Of a stretch of 48,659 bases of DNA, positions 1-6,819 are shown piece by piece. Origin of the DNA: Candidatus Caldarchaeum subterraneum (GTDB lineage Archaea > Thermoproteota > Nitrososphaeria_A > Caldarchaeales > Caldarchaeaceae). Under the pieces are notes generated by a model. The model saw only the letters and a program-made list of their open reading frames with translations, had not been told where the DNA came from and did not search any database. Numbering within the stretch: position 1 is the stretch's first letter; each line of letters begins with the position of its first letter. The position numbers were made by a program, and so were the translations under genes. The stretch is taken from the NCBI GenBank assembly GCA_937934305.1, contig CALHAG010000016.1, forward strand, positions 1 to 48,659, in the 5' to 3' direction.

Positions 1-129
1 TTCAGGGATGAGTTGAACGAGCTAAGGGCCCGCAAGCCCACGCCGCTGGTGTATGAGCTGTCACCACCTGTAGGGGCCCCGCGGAAAATCGATTACCGCA
101 AGCTTCTCCGCAGCGTCCTAGGTGTTTGA
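1..129 (+). CDS. C-terminal end of an unidentified protein (5' end outside window)
   Basis: An open frame enters from the left edge and stops at TGA 127-129, giving a 42-residue C-terminus rich in Arg, Lys, Leu and Pro and ending in LLRSVLGV. I do not recognise the family. It lies on the same strand as the ATP synthase subunit E gene that follows about 40 bases later, so the two may be co-transcribed; whether it is itself an ATP synthase component cannot be told from this fragment. Confidence 0.55.
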   Translation, partial: FRDELNELRARKPTPLVYELSPPVGAPRKIDYRKLLRSVLGV

Positions 130-170
130 CATCTTTTTTAGGAGGGTGTATGTTCTCGGGTTGAGCAGTC

Positions 171-770
171 TTGTCGGTGCCGCTGTCCAAAGTGATTAAC
201 GAGGTTCTTCAGGACGCTTTGATGAACGGGTTGAAAGTTCTCGATCAAGCGGAGGCGGAGGCCCTCGAGGTGGTCAACCGCGTGGAAAGAGAAGTTATGC
301 AAGAGCTGGCCCAGATTGAGGAGGCGGGCAAAGCATCGCGCCAAGCATCCGTCCAAAGGATACTAAGCACAGCGGAAATCCAGTCCAAGAACATGGCGAT
401 AGCGGCCGTCGAGGAAGAAGTCAACAAAATATTCGAGTCTGTTCTCGAGAAGATAGCCAAGGAATCGGGGACGCCTGAGTTCAAAAAGGTGCTTACTAGG
501 TTATTGGATGAAACCGTGCAGGTTATGGGCCGTGACATAGTGGTTGAGACAAACGAGGTGGCTCTCCCACTCCTGAGAGAGGTGGTGGCTGAGAAGAAAT
601 ACGGAGTAAAAGTTGTTGTGTCTGGTAAGCCGGCGCCGATTAAGGCGGGGCTAAGAGCAACCTCAGTCGACGGCTCCATGAGATACGATAACTCCGTCGA
701 AGCGAGGCTCGAGAGGCTTAAGCCTGTTCTCCGGACAGAGATTGCGAAGATGCTGATGCAGAAGGAATAG
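171..770 (+). CDS. atpE: A/V-type ATP synthase subunit E
   Basis: Peripheral-stalk subunit of the archaeal A1A0 (V-type) ATP synthase, which with its stalk partner links the catalytic head to the membrane part. The 199-residue length fits the family. The N-terminal ~90 residues are a charged Ala/Glu-rich helix typical of the stalk coiled coil; the C-terminal globular part ends with the family pattern of a Gly/Asp-Gly turn (around residues 159-168) followed by a RLE-containing helix and a final IAKMLM helix. The TTG at 171 is the first possible start, because an upstream in-frame ATG at 150 runs straight into TGA at 162; a GTG at 177 is the alternative. A GGAGG lies at 141-145, too far to pair normally with 171. 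SurE follows after 2 bases, so they probably share a transcript. No other ATP synthase subunit is visible. Confidence 0.88.
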   Translation: MSVPLSKVINEVLQDALMNGLKVLDQAEAEALEVVNRVEREVMQELAQIEEAGKASRQASVQRILSTAEIQSKNMAIAAVEEEVNKIFESVLEKIAKESGTPEFKKVLTRLLDETVQVMGRDIVVETNEVALPLLREVVAEKKYGVKVVVSGKPAPIKAGLRATSVDGSMRYDNSVEARLERLKPVLRTEIAKMLMQKE

Positions 771-772
771 GC

Positions 773-1576
773 TTGAAGAAAATACTTCTCACCAACGACG
801 ACGGTGTTCTGAAGCCCGGTCTCTGGGCCATCTATGATGTTTTAAGTGATTTGGGCGAGGTCACGGTTGTTGCGCCCGAGTCGATGAAAAGCGCCGTCGG
901 CATGAGCATAACCCTCCACAAGCCGCTACGGCTAAGGAAAATTAAGTTCGGAGGACATGTAGCATACTCCTGCTCAGGCAGCCCCTCAGACTGCGTGATA
1001 ATGGCGGTTAGGCATGTCTACGGCGGCGAGGGCCCGGATTTCGTGGTCTCGGGGATAAACGAGGGTAACAACGTCTCGCTTCAGGCTGTTTATGGCAGCG
1101 GAACCATCGGCGCGGCCATAAGGGCTTGCCTGATGGGTTATCCGGCCGCCGCCTTCTCACTCTCGCTGCCGGAGGACAGTGTTCCGTCGGCCGAGTGGAT
1201 GAAAACCATGATGGCCAAAGCAGCGGCCAAAGCAAAGCCCATCATAAGCTATCTTCTTCAACACGGGCTTCCAAAGGGCGCAGACTATCTGAACGTCAAC
1301 TTCCCATACATGGTTTCAGACTCCACCCCCTACGTCATAACGAGGGCGGCGAGAAACCGTTACAAAGAGCTTGTCGAGGAGCGAATAGACCCCCGAGGCA
1401 AGCCATATTATTGGCTGAAGGGGGAGCTGCGTAAAGACCTTGAGCCAGGCACAGACGCCTACGCCGTTTTTGTGGAAAAGGCTATCTCTATTACCTTCAT
1501 GAAAGCGGATACATCCGCGGCGGAAAAGGTCGACGGGTCAGGGCTTCTAAACTATCTGAAGACCTGTGAAAAATGA
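773..1576 (+). CDS. surE: 5'/3'-nucleotidase SurE
   Basis: Metal-dependent phosphatase that releases phosphate from nucleoside 5'- and 3'-monophosphates (SurE family, cytoplasmic). The 267 residues begin with the diagnostic metal-binding motif TNDDG (residues 7-11), followed by the family motifs VVAPES, SGSPSDC, SGINEGNNV (metal-binding Asn) and the GTIGAA turn of the phosphate site. The start is TTG 773, two bases after the stop of subunit E, and puts the N-terminus directly before the first beta-strand, as in other SurE proteins. The C-terminal ~60 residues form the extended arm used in dimerisation in known SurE structures. Its place behind an ATP synthase gene probably only reflects transcript sharing. 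Confidence 0.93.
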   Translation: MKKILLTNDDGVLKPGLWAIYDVLSDLGEVTVVAPESMKSAVGMSITLHKPLRLRKIKFGGHVAYSCSGSPSDCVIMAVRHVYGGEGPDFVVSGINEGNNVSLQAVYGSGTIGAAIRACLMGYPAAAFSLSLPEDSVPSAEWMKTMMAKAAAKAKPIISYLLQHGLPKGADYLNVNFPYMVSDSTPYVITRAARNRYKELVEERIDPRGKPYYWLKGELRKDLEPGTDAYAVFVEKAISITFMKADTSAAEKVDGSGLLNYLKTCEK

Positions 1577-1644
1577 AGTTTTAAACAACCCGAACATGTT
1601 GTTTTAGGCGGTTTTGCGGCCGACGGCTTCGAAGGTGCACATGT

Positions 1645-2118
1645 ATGGCGCTGACGCTGAGGGAGAAGATTGAGCTGATGAGGCAGGGGATAATACATAG
1701 ATATGTTATCCCCATGCTTGAGGCCAGAGGATTTTTCGTAAGCAGCTGGAAACGGCCCATCTCTCTCGAGGACAAGGTCCTCCGAGACGACGGCTGGATA
1801 CCTGTTTACACAGCCTTCACAACATGGGAAACATACACCAGAAACTCGCCTCTCCATGTTTATTTCAACACTTTTTACGGCGACATCCATGAAAAAGCCT
1901 ACCGAATATGCTTCGTCGAATACATCCTTAACAAACACAACTACAAGCTTCCGCCCGCTGTTACCGGCGTCTTCACACGGCTAAACGTCGAGAACGGCTA
2001 CTACTGGAAGCACCGCGTACCCGTAAACCTCGACGTCCCCGAGTCCGCCGTAAACGATGTTGACAGCACATATGATGAGCTGCTTCTTCTCTTAACACGG
2101 GCCAAGGTCATCGACTAA
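1645..2118 (+). CDS. Conserved-looking hypothetical protein, 157 aa
   Basis: I do not recognise this family. The protein is rich in aromatic residues, with no signal peptide, membrane segment or cysteine pair motif; the middle holds many Tyr, Phe and His and the C-terminus a leucine run (ELLLLLTR). Codon use (GGC, CTC, GAG) resembles the neighbours, which supports a real gene. The start ATG 1645 lies 68 bases after surE. Its stop overlaps the stop of the convergent Lrp-family gene by 4 bases. Confidence 0.6.
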   Translation: MALTLREKIELMRQGIIHRYVIPMLEARGFFVSSWKRPISLEDKVLRDDGWIPVYTAFTTWETYTRNSPLHVYFNTFYGDIHEKAYRICFVEYILNKHNYKLPPAVTGVFTRLNVENGYYWKHRVPVNLDVPESAVNDVDSTYDELLLLLTRAKVID

Positions 2119-2546
2119 CTTTTCCTAACTTGCCTAAGAATAATGCTTGTGTTGGTTTCGCTGACACCGGATATGTTTCTAATAGCTTCGATGACCTTGT
2201 TAAGTGACGCCATCGAGGGAACCGTAATTATAGCCATGACGTCCCTTGTTCCCGTGATCTCGTAAACCTCCTCAACACCCTCTAACTTGATGAGCTTGTC
2301 GGCGACCTCGGGGGTGGGCACAGAGGGATGGACGCTGAGAAAGGTAACGGCCTTAACTCCATAGTCTTTGGAGAGAACCACGGTAAACCCTTTGATGACA
2401 CCTTTGTCCATGAGGTTTTTCACCCTCCGGCGCACAGCCCCCTCAGACAAACCAAGCACCTTCCCCACCTCAGTGAAATTTCTCCTAGCATCCTCCTTTA
2501 GCATCTCAATTATCTTTCTATCAATCTCATCGATGTCCGCCGACAT
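2115..2546 (-). CDS. Lrp/AsnC family transcriptional regulator (LysM-like)
   Basis: One-domain-plus-sensor regulator of the Lrp/AsnC family, 143 residues. Residues ~5-50 form the winged helix-turn-helix (IDRKIIEMLKEDAR, then GLSEGAVRRRVKNL as recognition helix); residues ~65-135 form the RAM ligand-binding and oligomerisation domain, with the GTRDVMAIITV segment typical of the effector site. It is divergently transcribed from lysY, the first gene of the LysW pathway, with 65 bases between the starts. In Sulfolobus the Lrp-family protein LysM occupies the same position and controls lysine genes, so by analogy this protein probably senses lysine, arginine or an intermediate; that role is inferred. 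A TATA-like AT run at 2567-2576 sits about 26 bases from the start, so the mRNA may be leaderless. Confidence 0.85.
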   Translation of the reverse strand: MSADIDEIDRKIIEMLKEDARRNFTEVGKVLGLSEGAVRRRVKNLMDKGVIKGFTVVLSKDYGVKAVTFLSVHPSVPTPEVADKLIKLEGVEEVYEITGTRDVMAIITVPSMASLNKVIEAIRNISGVSETNTSIILRQVRKS

Positions 2547-2611
2547 CGGCAGTAGAAGTAACGGAGTAAATAATATGCTTTATAAAAAAGGGGGCAGGAT
2601 ATGTGGCTGGA
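2547..2611. promoter_or_regulatory. Divergent promoter region between lrp-family gene and lysY
   Basis: The 65-base gap holds two AT-rich TATA-like boxes in opposite orientation: 2567-2576 (for the minus-strand regulator, centre about 26 bases from its start) and 2579-2588 (for lysY, centre about 28 bases from ATG 2612). They are adjacent, so polymerase or regulator bound to one should affect the other. A G-rich run at 2589-2597 precedes the GTG 2603. I see no clear palindrome for the regulator. Confidence 0.55.
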
Positions 2612-3670
2612 ATGGTTGTCCGTGTAGGTTTAGTCGGCGGCTCCGGATACACAGGAGGAGAGCTTCTAAGAATTCTCGCGGTCCATCCAAACGTTGAAGT
2701 AACCTATGTAACATCACGGGAATATGCTGGCAAGCCCTTTACAGCAATCCATCCTCATCTCCGCGGCTTCTACAAAGGTCTCAAGTTCTCCGAAGTAAAT
2801 GTCGAAGCACTTGTCGAGAAATGTGACACAGTCTTCGTCAACACACCACACGGCGTATCCTCCACATTGACACCGCAGTTCCTTGACAGAGGCCTCCGAG
2901 TCCTCGACCTCAGCGCCGACTTCCGCTTAAGAAAGCCCGCTGACTACGAGAAGTGGTATGAGACGAAGCATCCGAGGCCCGAGCTCTTGGACAAAGCGGT
3001 TTATGGTTTGCCCGAAATATACAGAGAATTTATCAAAACAGCGTCGCTCGTCGCTTGTCCCGGCTGCAACTCTACTGCAGCGTTGATAGCTCTTGTTCCC
3101 GCCGTAGAGCAGGGGTTGATTGATTTGGAGAGGATTGTTGTTGACGTCAAGGTTGGGAGCAGTGAGGCTGGGATAAAGCCTTCGCTGGGCACCCATCATC
3201 CGGAGAGAGCTAACGTGATGAGGCCGTATGAGGCGGAGGGGCATAGGCATGTTGCCGAGGTTGAGCAGGAGCTCTCTCTGCTTGCGAAAAAGCCGGTAAA
3301 GGTAGCACTGGTTCCGCACGCCGTCGGAGCAGTACGCGGAGCACTTGCAACAGCTCATGTATGGTTCCTAAACGAGGAAACTGATGAAAACAATGTCTGG
3401 AAAGTGTATGCAAGCCGCTACGCCAAGGAGCCCTTCATAAGGATAGTTCATGGGGCGCCTTTCAGGTATCCTGACCCAAAATATGTTGTGGGCAGCAATT
3501 TTGCTGACGTGGGTTTCGCCGTGGAGAAAAGGATAGGACGCGCGGCTCTTTTCGCGGCGATTGATAACCTGATGAAGGGTGCGGCTGGGCAGGCGGTTCA
3601 GTGTTTCAACATCATGCACGGCTTCGATGAAAGAGACGGTCTCAACTATCCTCCTCTGCGCCCAGCCTAA
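2603..3670 (+). CDS. lysY: LysW-aminoadipyl/glutamyl 6-phosphate reductase (LysY/ArgC)
   Basis: NADPH-dependent reductase that turns LysW-bound aminoadipyl (and possibly glutamyl) phosphate into the semialdehyde; member of the ArgC family. Length 355 fits. The Rossmann nucleotide motif GLVGGSGYTG is at residues 9-18, the catalytic cysteine is in ACPGCNST (Cys155), and the conserved VGSSEAG and HHPERANVMRPYEAEGHRH segments with catalytic His follow. The longest frame starts at GTG 2603, but ATG 2612 is better: it lies 28 bases from a TATA box at 2579-2588, as expected for a leaderless transcript, and places the first strand (VVRVGLVGG) at the N-terminus. First gene of the lysY-lysZ pair. Because lysW and lysX are in the same cluster it is assigned to the LysW route rather than the acetylated arginine route. 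Confidence 0.9.
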   Translation: MAGMVVRVGLVGGSGYTGGELLRILAVHPNVEVTYVTSREYAGKPFTAIHPHLRGFYKGLKFSEVNVEALVEKCDTVFVNTPHGVSSTLTPQFLDRGLRVLDLSADFRLRKPADYEKWYETKHPRPELLDKAVYGLPEIYREFIKTASLVACPGCNSTAALIALVPAVEQGLIDLERIVVDVKVGSSEAGIKPSLGTHHPERANVMRPYEAEGHRHVAEVEQELSLLAKKPVKVALVPHAVGAVRGALATAHVWFLNEETDENNVWKVYASRYAKEPFIRIVHGAPFRYPDPKYVVGSNFADVGFAVEKRIGRAALFAAIDNLMKGAAGQAVQCFNIMHGFDERDGLNYPPLRPA

Positions 3671-3688
3671 CCTTAAATCCACATCGGG

Positions 3689-4495
3689 ATGAGCTATTCC
3701 GTGATAGTTGTCAAGGCCGGTGGTAGAGCTCTCGCGTCGAACAGACAAAACATACTCCAGTCAGTCGCGCGGCATTCCTCGGATGGAGTGGTTTTCGTCC
3801 ACGGTGGGGGAGATATTGTTTCGGAGTTTGAGCGTCGGCTGGGTGTTGAGCCGAAGATAGTTGTCTCACCCTCGGGTGTGAGAAGCAGGCTCACCGACTC
3901 CGCTGAGATAGAGGTTTACACCATGGTTATGGCCGGAAAACTCGGCAAGGAGATTGCCGCCTACCTCAACAAGCTGGGCGTTAAAGCTGTAAACCTCTCG
4001 GGAGTAGATGCTTCGATCATCAAAGCCCAGAGAAAGAAGAAAATCGTGATAGTCGACGAAAGAGGACGCAAACGTGTGGTCGACGGCGGATACACGGGAA
4101 CAATCACAGAGGTCGACGCACAATTCATAAAACGTCTACTCGAGCTCGGGGTTGTGCTCGTTGTCTCACCACTCGCAATAGGGGAGGAAGGCGAATTACT
4201 CAACGTAGACGGCGACTCGGCCGCAGCCGCCATAGCAAGCAGCATACACGCAGACAAGCTGTATCTCCTCACCGATGTTGATGGGTTGCTGCTTGACGGT
4301 GAGCTGGTTAAGAGTCTAACCGCTGCACAGGCGCTTGAGATACTGGACAAAATAGGGCCGGGCATGAACCGCAAAGTGATGATGGCCGCCAGGGCCGTGC
4401 AATCAGGTGTAAAGAGGGCGCACATATGCACTGGGCTTGTCGCCGACCCTGTTGAAGCGGCTGATTTAGGCGGCGGGACGGTTATCGTCGGTTGA
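3689..4495 (+). CDS. lysZ: LysW-aminoadipate/glutamate kinase (LysZ/ArgB)
   Basis: Amino-acid kinase family enzyme that phosphorylates the side-chain carboxylate of aminoadipate (or glutamate) held on LysW. The 268 residues begin with the family's first strand and lysine (VIVVKAGGRAL), followed by the glycine-rich FVHGGGDIVSEF, the central NLSGVDASII and the C-terminal nucleotide-binding segment LLTDVDGLL, ending with GPGMNRKVMMAARAV. The start ATG 3689 is 18 bases after the lysY stop, so the two form an operon. As with lysY, dual use for lysine and arginine is likely because no second kinase is present in the window. Confidence 0.9.
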   Translation: MSYSVIVVKAGGRALASNRQNILQSVARHSSDGVVFVHGGGDIVSEFERRLGVEPKIVVSPSGVRSRLTDSAEIEVYTMVMAGKLGKEIAAYLNKLGVKAVNLSGVDASIIKAQRKKKIVIVDERGRKRVVDGGYTGTITEVDAQFIKRLLELGVVLVVSPLAIGEEGELLNVDGDSAAAAIASSIHADKLYLLTDVDGLLLDGELVKSLTAAQALEILDKIGPGMNRKVMMAARAVQSGVKRAHICTGLVADPVEAADLGGGTVIVG

Positions 4496-4615
4496 CGAAG
4501 GATGTTTAGACAATTACGATAATCGGAAAAAACCATCCGACCCACGACAAATTTCCACCACAATTATAACGATTTAAATAAGGGCGTTACGATTACGTCC
4601 CGCGAGGTAATGAGT
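4496..4615 (+). promoter_or_regulatory. Intergenic region with probable lysW promoter
   Basis: The gap between lysZ and lysW is unusually wide for this cluster. It holds a TATA-like tttaaata at 4573-4580 and a GAGGT at 4604-4608 that suits ATG 4616. A short inverted repeat (GGATG near 4500, CATCC near 4534) could be the terminator or a hairpin after lysZ. Together these suggest that lysW-lysX-lysJ form their own transcript. Confidence 0.45.
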
Positions 4616-4792
4616 ATGCCCTCTTTGAACTGTCCGGTCTGCGGAGCGTCCGTGGAGGTGCCGAACGACGCGTTGCCCGGCGAGTTGTTTGAGTGCGGGG
4701 ACTGCGGCGCCCAGCTGGAATACTTCATGGATGAAAAGAACACAGCTTCACTCAAAGTTGCTGAAGAGGTTGCGGAAGACTGGGGCCAGTAG
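4610..4792 (+). CDS. lysW: Amino-group carrier protein LysW, with a C-terminal Gln
   Basis: Small acidic carrier protein to whose C-terminal glutamate side chain the ATP-grasp ligase LysX attaches aminoadipate (or glutamate); the bound substrate is then passed through LysZ, LysY, LysJ and LysK. Two CxxC knuckles, CPVCG and CGDCG, make the zinc ribbon (residues 8-34), joined by the conserved PNDALPGELFEC segment, and an acidic tail ends in EDWG plus Gln. The last codon is CAG at 4787-4789, directly before TAG. Known LysW proteins as I recall them end in EDWGE, the Glu being the attachment point. ATG 4616 is a likely start because GAGGT at 4604-4608 is correctly spaced for it; ATG 4610 would overlap that site too closely. 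LysX follows after 3 bases. Confidence 0.93.
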   Translation: MSMPSLNCPVCGASVEVPNDALPGELFECGDCGAQLEYFMDEKNTASLKVAEEVAEDWGQ

Positions 4793-4795
4793 CGG

Positions 4796-5641
4796 ATGAA
4801 CATCGGCCTCTCCTACGACGTTGTGCGGTTTGAGGAGAAGGCTCTACTCCAGTCTATAAACAATCTCGGGCACAAACCTCTTCCCATACATGTTGTCGCG
4901 AGAGAATTTTGGATAAACGAGGGAAATGGCCTCGACGCCGACTTCATCATCCAACGCTGTGTCAGCTACAACAGGGCCGCCGCCACCACCGCCATATTTG
5001 AGAGAAGCGGCTACATAGTCGTGAACAACACCCAAGTGCTACGCAACTCAGCCGACAAACTTCTTACATCATGTCTGCTGGCCCGAAAAAACGTCCCCAC
5101 CCCCGTGACAGCGATTGCCTTAAACAGGGAAACAGCGTTGAAGGCCGCGAGGAAGATAGGGTTTCCAGTAGTTGTTAAACCTATTTCGGGAAGCTGGGGA
5201 AGAAACATCGCGAGAGCCTTCGATGAGCAGTCGCTTCTCGACATACTCGAGCTGAGGGAGAACATGCCAAATCCGCAGATGAAGATACACTACATACAGG
5301 AGCATGTCGACAAGCCCGAGAGAGATATCCGAGCCTTCTACGTATGGGGTGAAGTCCCCGTCGCAATTTACAGGGTGAGCAAAAACTGGAAAACAAACAC
5401 AGCCCTCGGCGGAAAAGCTCAGCCATGTCCCGTGACCGACGAGCTCGCAGACCTCGTCATCAAGGCAGGTGACGCCGTCGGCGGAGGAGTCCTCGGAGTA
5501 GATGTTCTCGAGTCACGGGAGAAAGGTATGCTTGTCAACGAGGTGAACGGCGTGGTCGAGTTCAGGAACACTGTACTTGTCACAGGCTATGATTTGCCGA
5601 CAAAGATAGTCGAGAAGAGTGTTGAGGTGCTGAAGCGGTGA
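4796..5641 (+). CDS. lysX: LysW--aminoadipate (glutamate) ligase LysX, ATP-grasp
   Basis: ATP-grasp ligase that joins the amino group of alpha-aminoadipate to the gamma-carboxyl of the last LysW residue using ATP; RimK-like family. The 281 residues show the family order: N-terminal alpha/beta domain, KLLTSCLLARKNVPTP linker, ATP-binding strand FPVVVKPISGSWG (around residues 124-136), RDIRAFYVWGEVPVAIYR, GGKAQPCP and the metal/ATP site LVNEVNGVVEFRN near residue 250. It starts 3 bases after lysW and overlaps lysJ by 4 bases (GTGA), so the three genes are translationally coupled. Only one such ligase is seen here; whether it accepts aminoadipate, glutamate or both cannot be read with confidence. 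The partner LysW carries Gln instead of Glu, so this enzyme may have altered chemistry or may act on a deamidated carrier. Confidence 0.92.
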   Translation: MNIGLSYDVVRFEEKALLQSINNLGHKPLPIHVVAREFWINEGNGLDADFIIQRCVSYNRAAATTAIFERSGYIVVNNTQVLRNSADKLLTSCLLARKNVPTPVTAIALNRETALKAARKIGFPVVVKPISGSWGRNIARAFDEQSLLDILELRENMPNPQMKIHYIQEHVDKPERDIRAFYVWGEVPVAIYRVSKNWKTNTALGGKAQPCPVTDELADLVIKAGDAVGGGVLGVDVLESREKGMLVNEVNGVVEFRNTVLVTGYDLPTKIVEKSVEVLKR

Positions 5642-6819
5642 CTGTTTCTCTGCTTAGGTTCGCCGCCCCCCGTGGACTGCGTGTGGCACGTGCTGAGGGG
5701 CAGTATGTGTGGGACAGCGGAGGCAGAAGATATCTCGATTTTTACATGGGATATGGTGCGGCTTTTCTCGGACACCGTCATCCACGTGTGGTGAAGGCTT
5801 TGGAGGAGCAGCTCAGCCGCTACATGACGATAACCCCAGCCTTCGACACCGACGTGCTAGATGAATGTCTTGACGCGCTTGGAAAAATCCTTCCACCCCA
5901 CCTGACACGCGTGTTTTTTCTAAACAGCGGCTCCGAAGCGGTGGAGATGGCTCTCAAGCTGAGCCGCAAGCTGACGGGCAGAAGAAAAGTGCTTGCCTTC
6001 AACAACGGTTTCCACGGCAGAACCATGGCCGCTCTCTCGGCGACTTGGAACCCGAAGTACCGAGAAGGTTTTGACCCGTTTCCGTTTGAAGTGGTTTTCG
6101 CACCATTCAACGACGCGGGAGCTGTTGAGGAGAAGCTGAGCGAGGAGTTTGCGGCGGTGATTTTTGAGCCTGTGCAAGGCGAAGGTGGCATCATCCCGGC
6201 GAAGCCAGAGTTTATGAGGGCTGTTGAGAAGAAGGCGAGGGAGCTGGGTGTGTATGTTATTGTTGACGAGGTTCAGTCTGGGTTTGGAAGAACTGGGGTT
6301 GTATGGGCCCATGAGAGGGGTGGGATTAAGCCGGATATGTTGACGGCTGCGAAAGCGGTTGCCGGGGGCTTCCCCGCGAGCCTGATAGCTGTTACGGAGG
6401 AGGTGGCCTCGAGGGTGAAGGACACGGACCATGGCTCAACCTACGGCGGCAACCCTCTCGCGCTCGCGGCCATAACCGCGGCGACACATGTTCTCCTCGA
6501 GGAAAACATCCCTGAGCAAGCCGAGGTCAAGGGAGCGATGCTGTCAGAAGAGTTCAAGCCTCTTCTACAAGACTATGGCCGGGTTTTCAGGGATCTTAGG
6601 CAGACGGGGCTGATGATAGGGCTTGAAATGCGGACGACAACCACCCAGTTTATCAAGATGCTTCAGAAAAATGGATTGATAGGGTTCAAGGCGGGTCTCA
6701 CAGTCCTCCGTTTTCTCCCACCCTACCTAATAACCCGAGAAGACATACTTTTCGCGGCTGAGACCTTGAGGAAAACCGCTGAAGAGTTTCAGCGTCTACA
6801 GCCTTCTGAGAAAAGTTGA
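5638..6819 (+). CDS. lysJ: LysW-semialdehyde aminotransferase (LysJ/ArgD)
   Basis: PLP-dependent class-III aminotransferase that converts LysW-bound aminoadipate semialdehyde to LysW-lysine (or glutamate semialdehyde to ornithine). The 393 residues contain the substrate/PLP pocket NSGSEAVEMALKLSR, the aromatic stacking motif FHGRTMAALS, the PLP-ring aspartate in VIVDEVQSGFGRTG and the Schiff-base lysine in LTAAKAVAGGFP. The GTG start overlaps the lysX stop (GTGA), so translation is coupled. The 3' end overlaps the convergent COG2403-type gene by 24 bases. Confidence 0.93.
   Translation: MTVSLLRFAAPRGLRVARAEGQYVWDSGGRRYLDFYMGYGAAFLGHRHPRVVKALEEQLSRYMTITPAFDTDVLDECLDALGKILPPHLTRVFFLNSGSEAVEMALKLSRKLTGRRKVLAFNNGFHGRTMAALSATWNPKYREGFDPFPFEVVFAPFNDAGAVEEKLSEEFAAVIFEPVQGEGGIIPAKPEFMRAVEKKARELGVYVIVDEVQSGFGRTGVVWAHERGGIKPDMLTAAKAVAGGFPASLIAVTEEVASRVKDTDHGSTYGGNPLALAAITAATHVLLEENIPEQAEVKGAMLSEEFKPLLQDYGRVFRDLRQTGLMIGLEMRTTTTQFIKMLQKNGLIGFKAGLTVLRFLPPYLITREDILFAAETLRKTAEEFQRLQPSEKS

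Noticed and set aside
4610-4792. LysW as part of a ubiquitin-like conjugation system
   Set aside because: No E1, E2, RING or JAB-type gene lies nearby; the neighbours are all amino-acid enzymes, so it is the amino-group carrier despite its unusual C-terminus.
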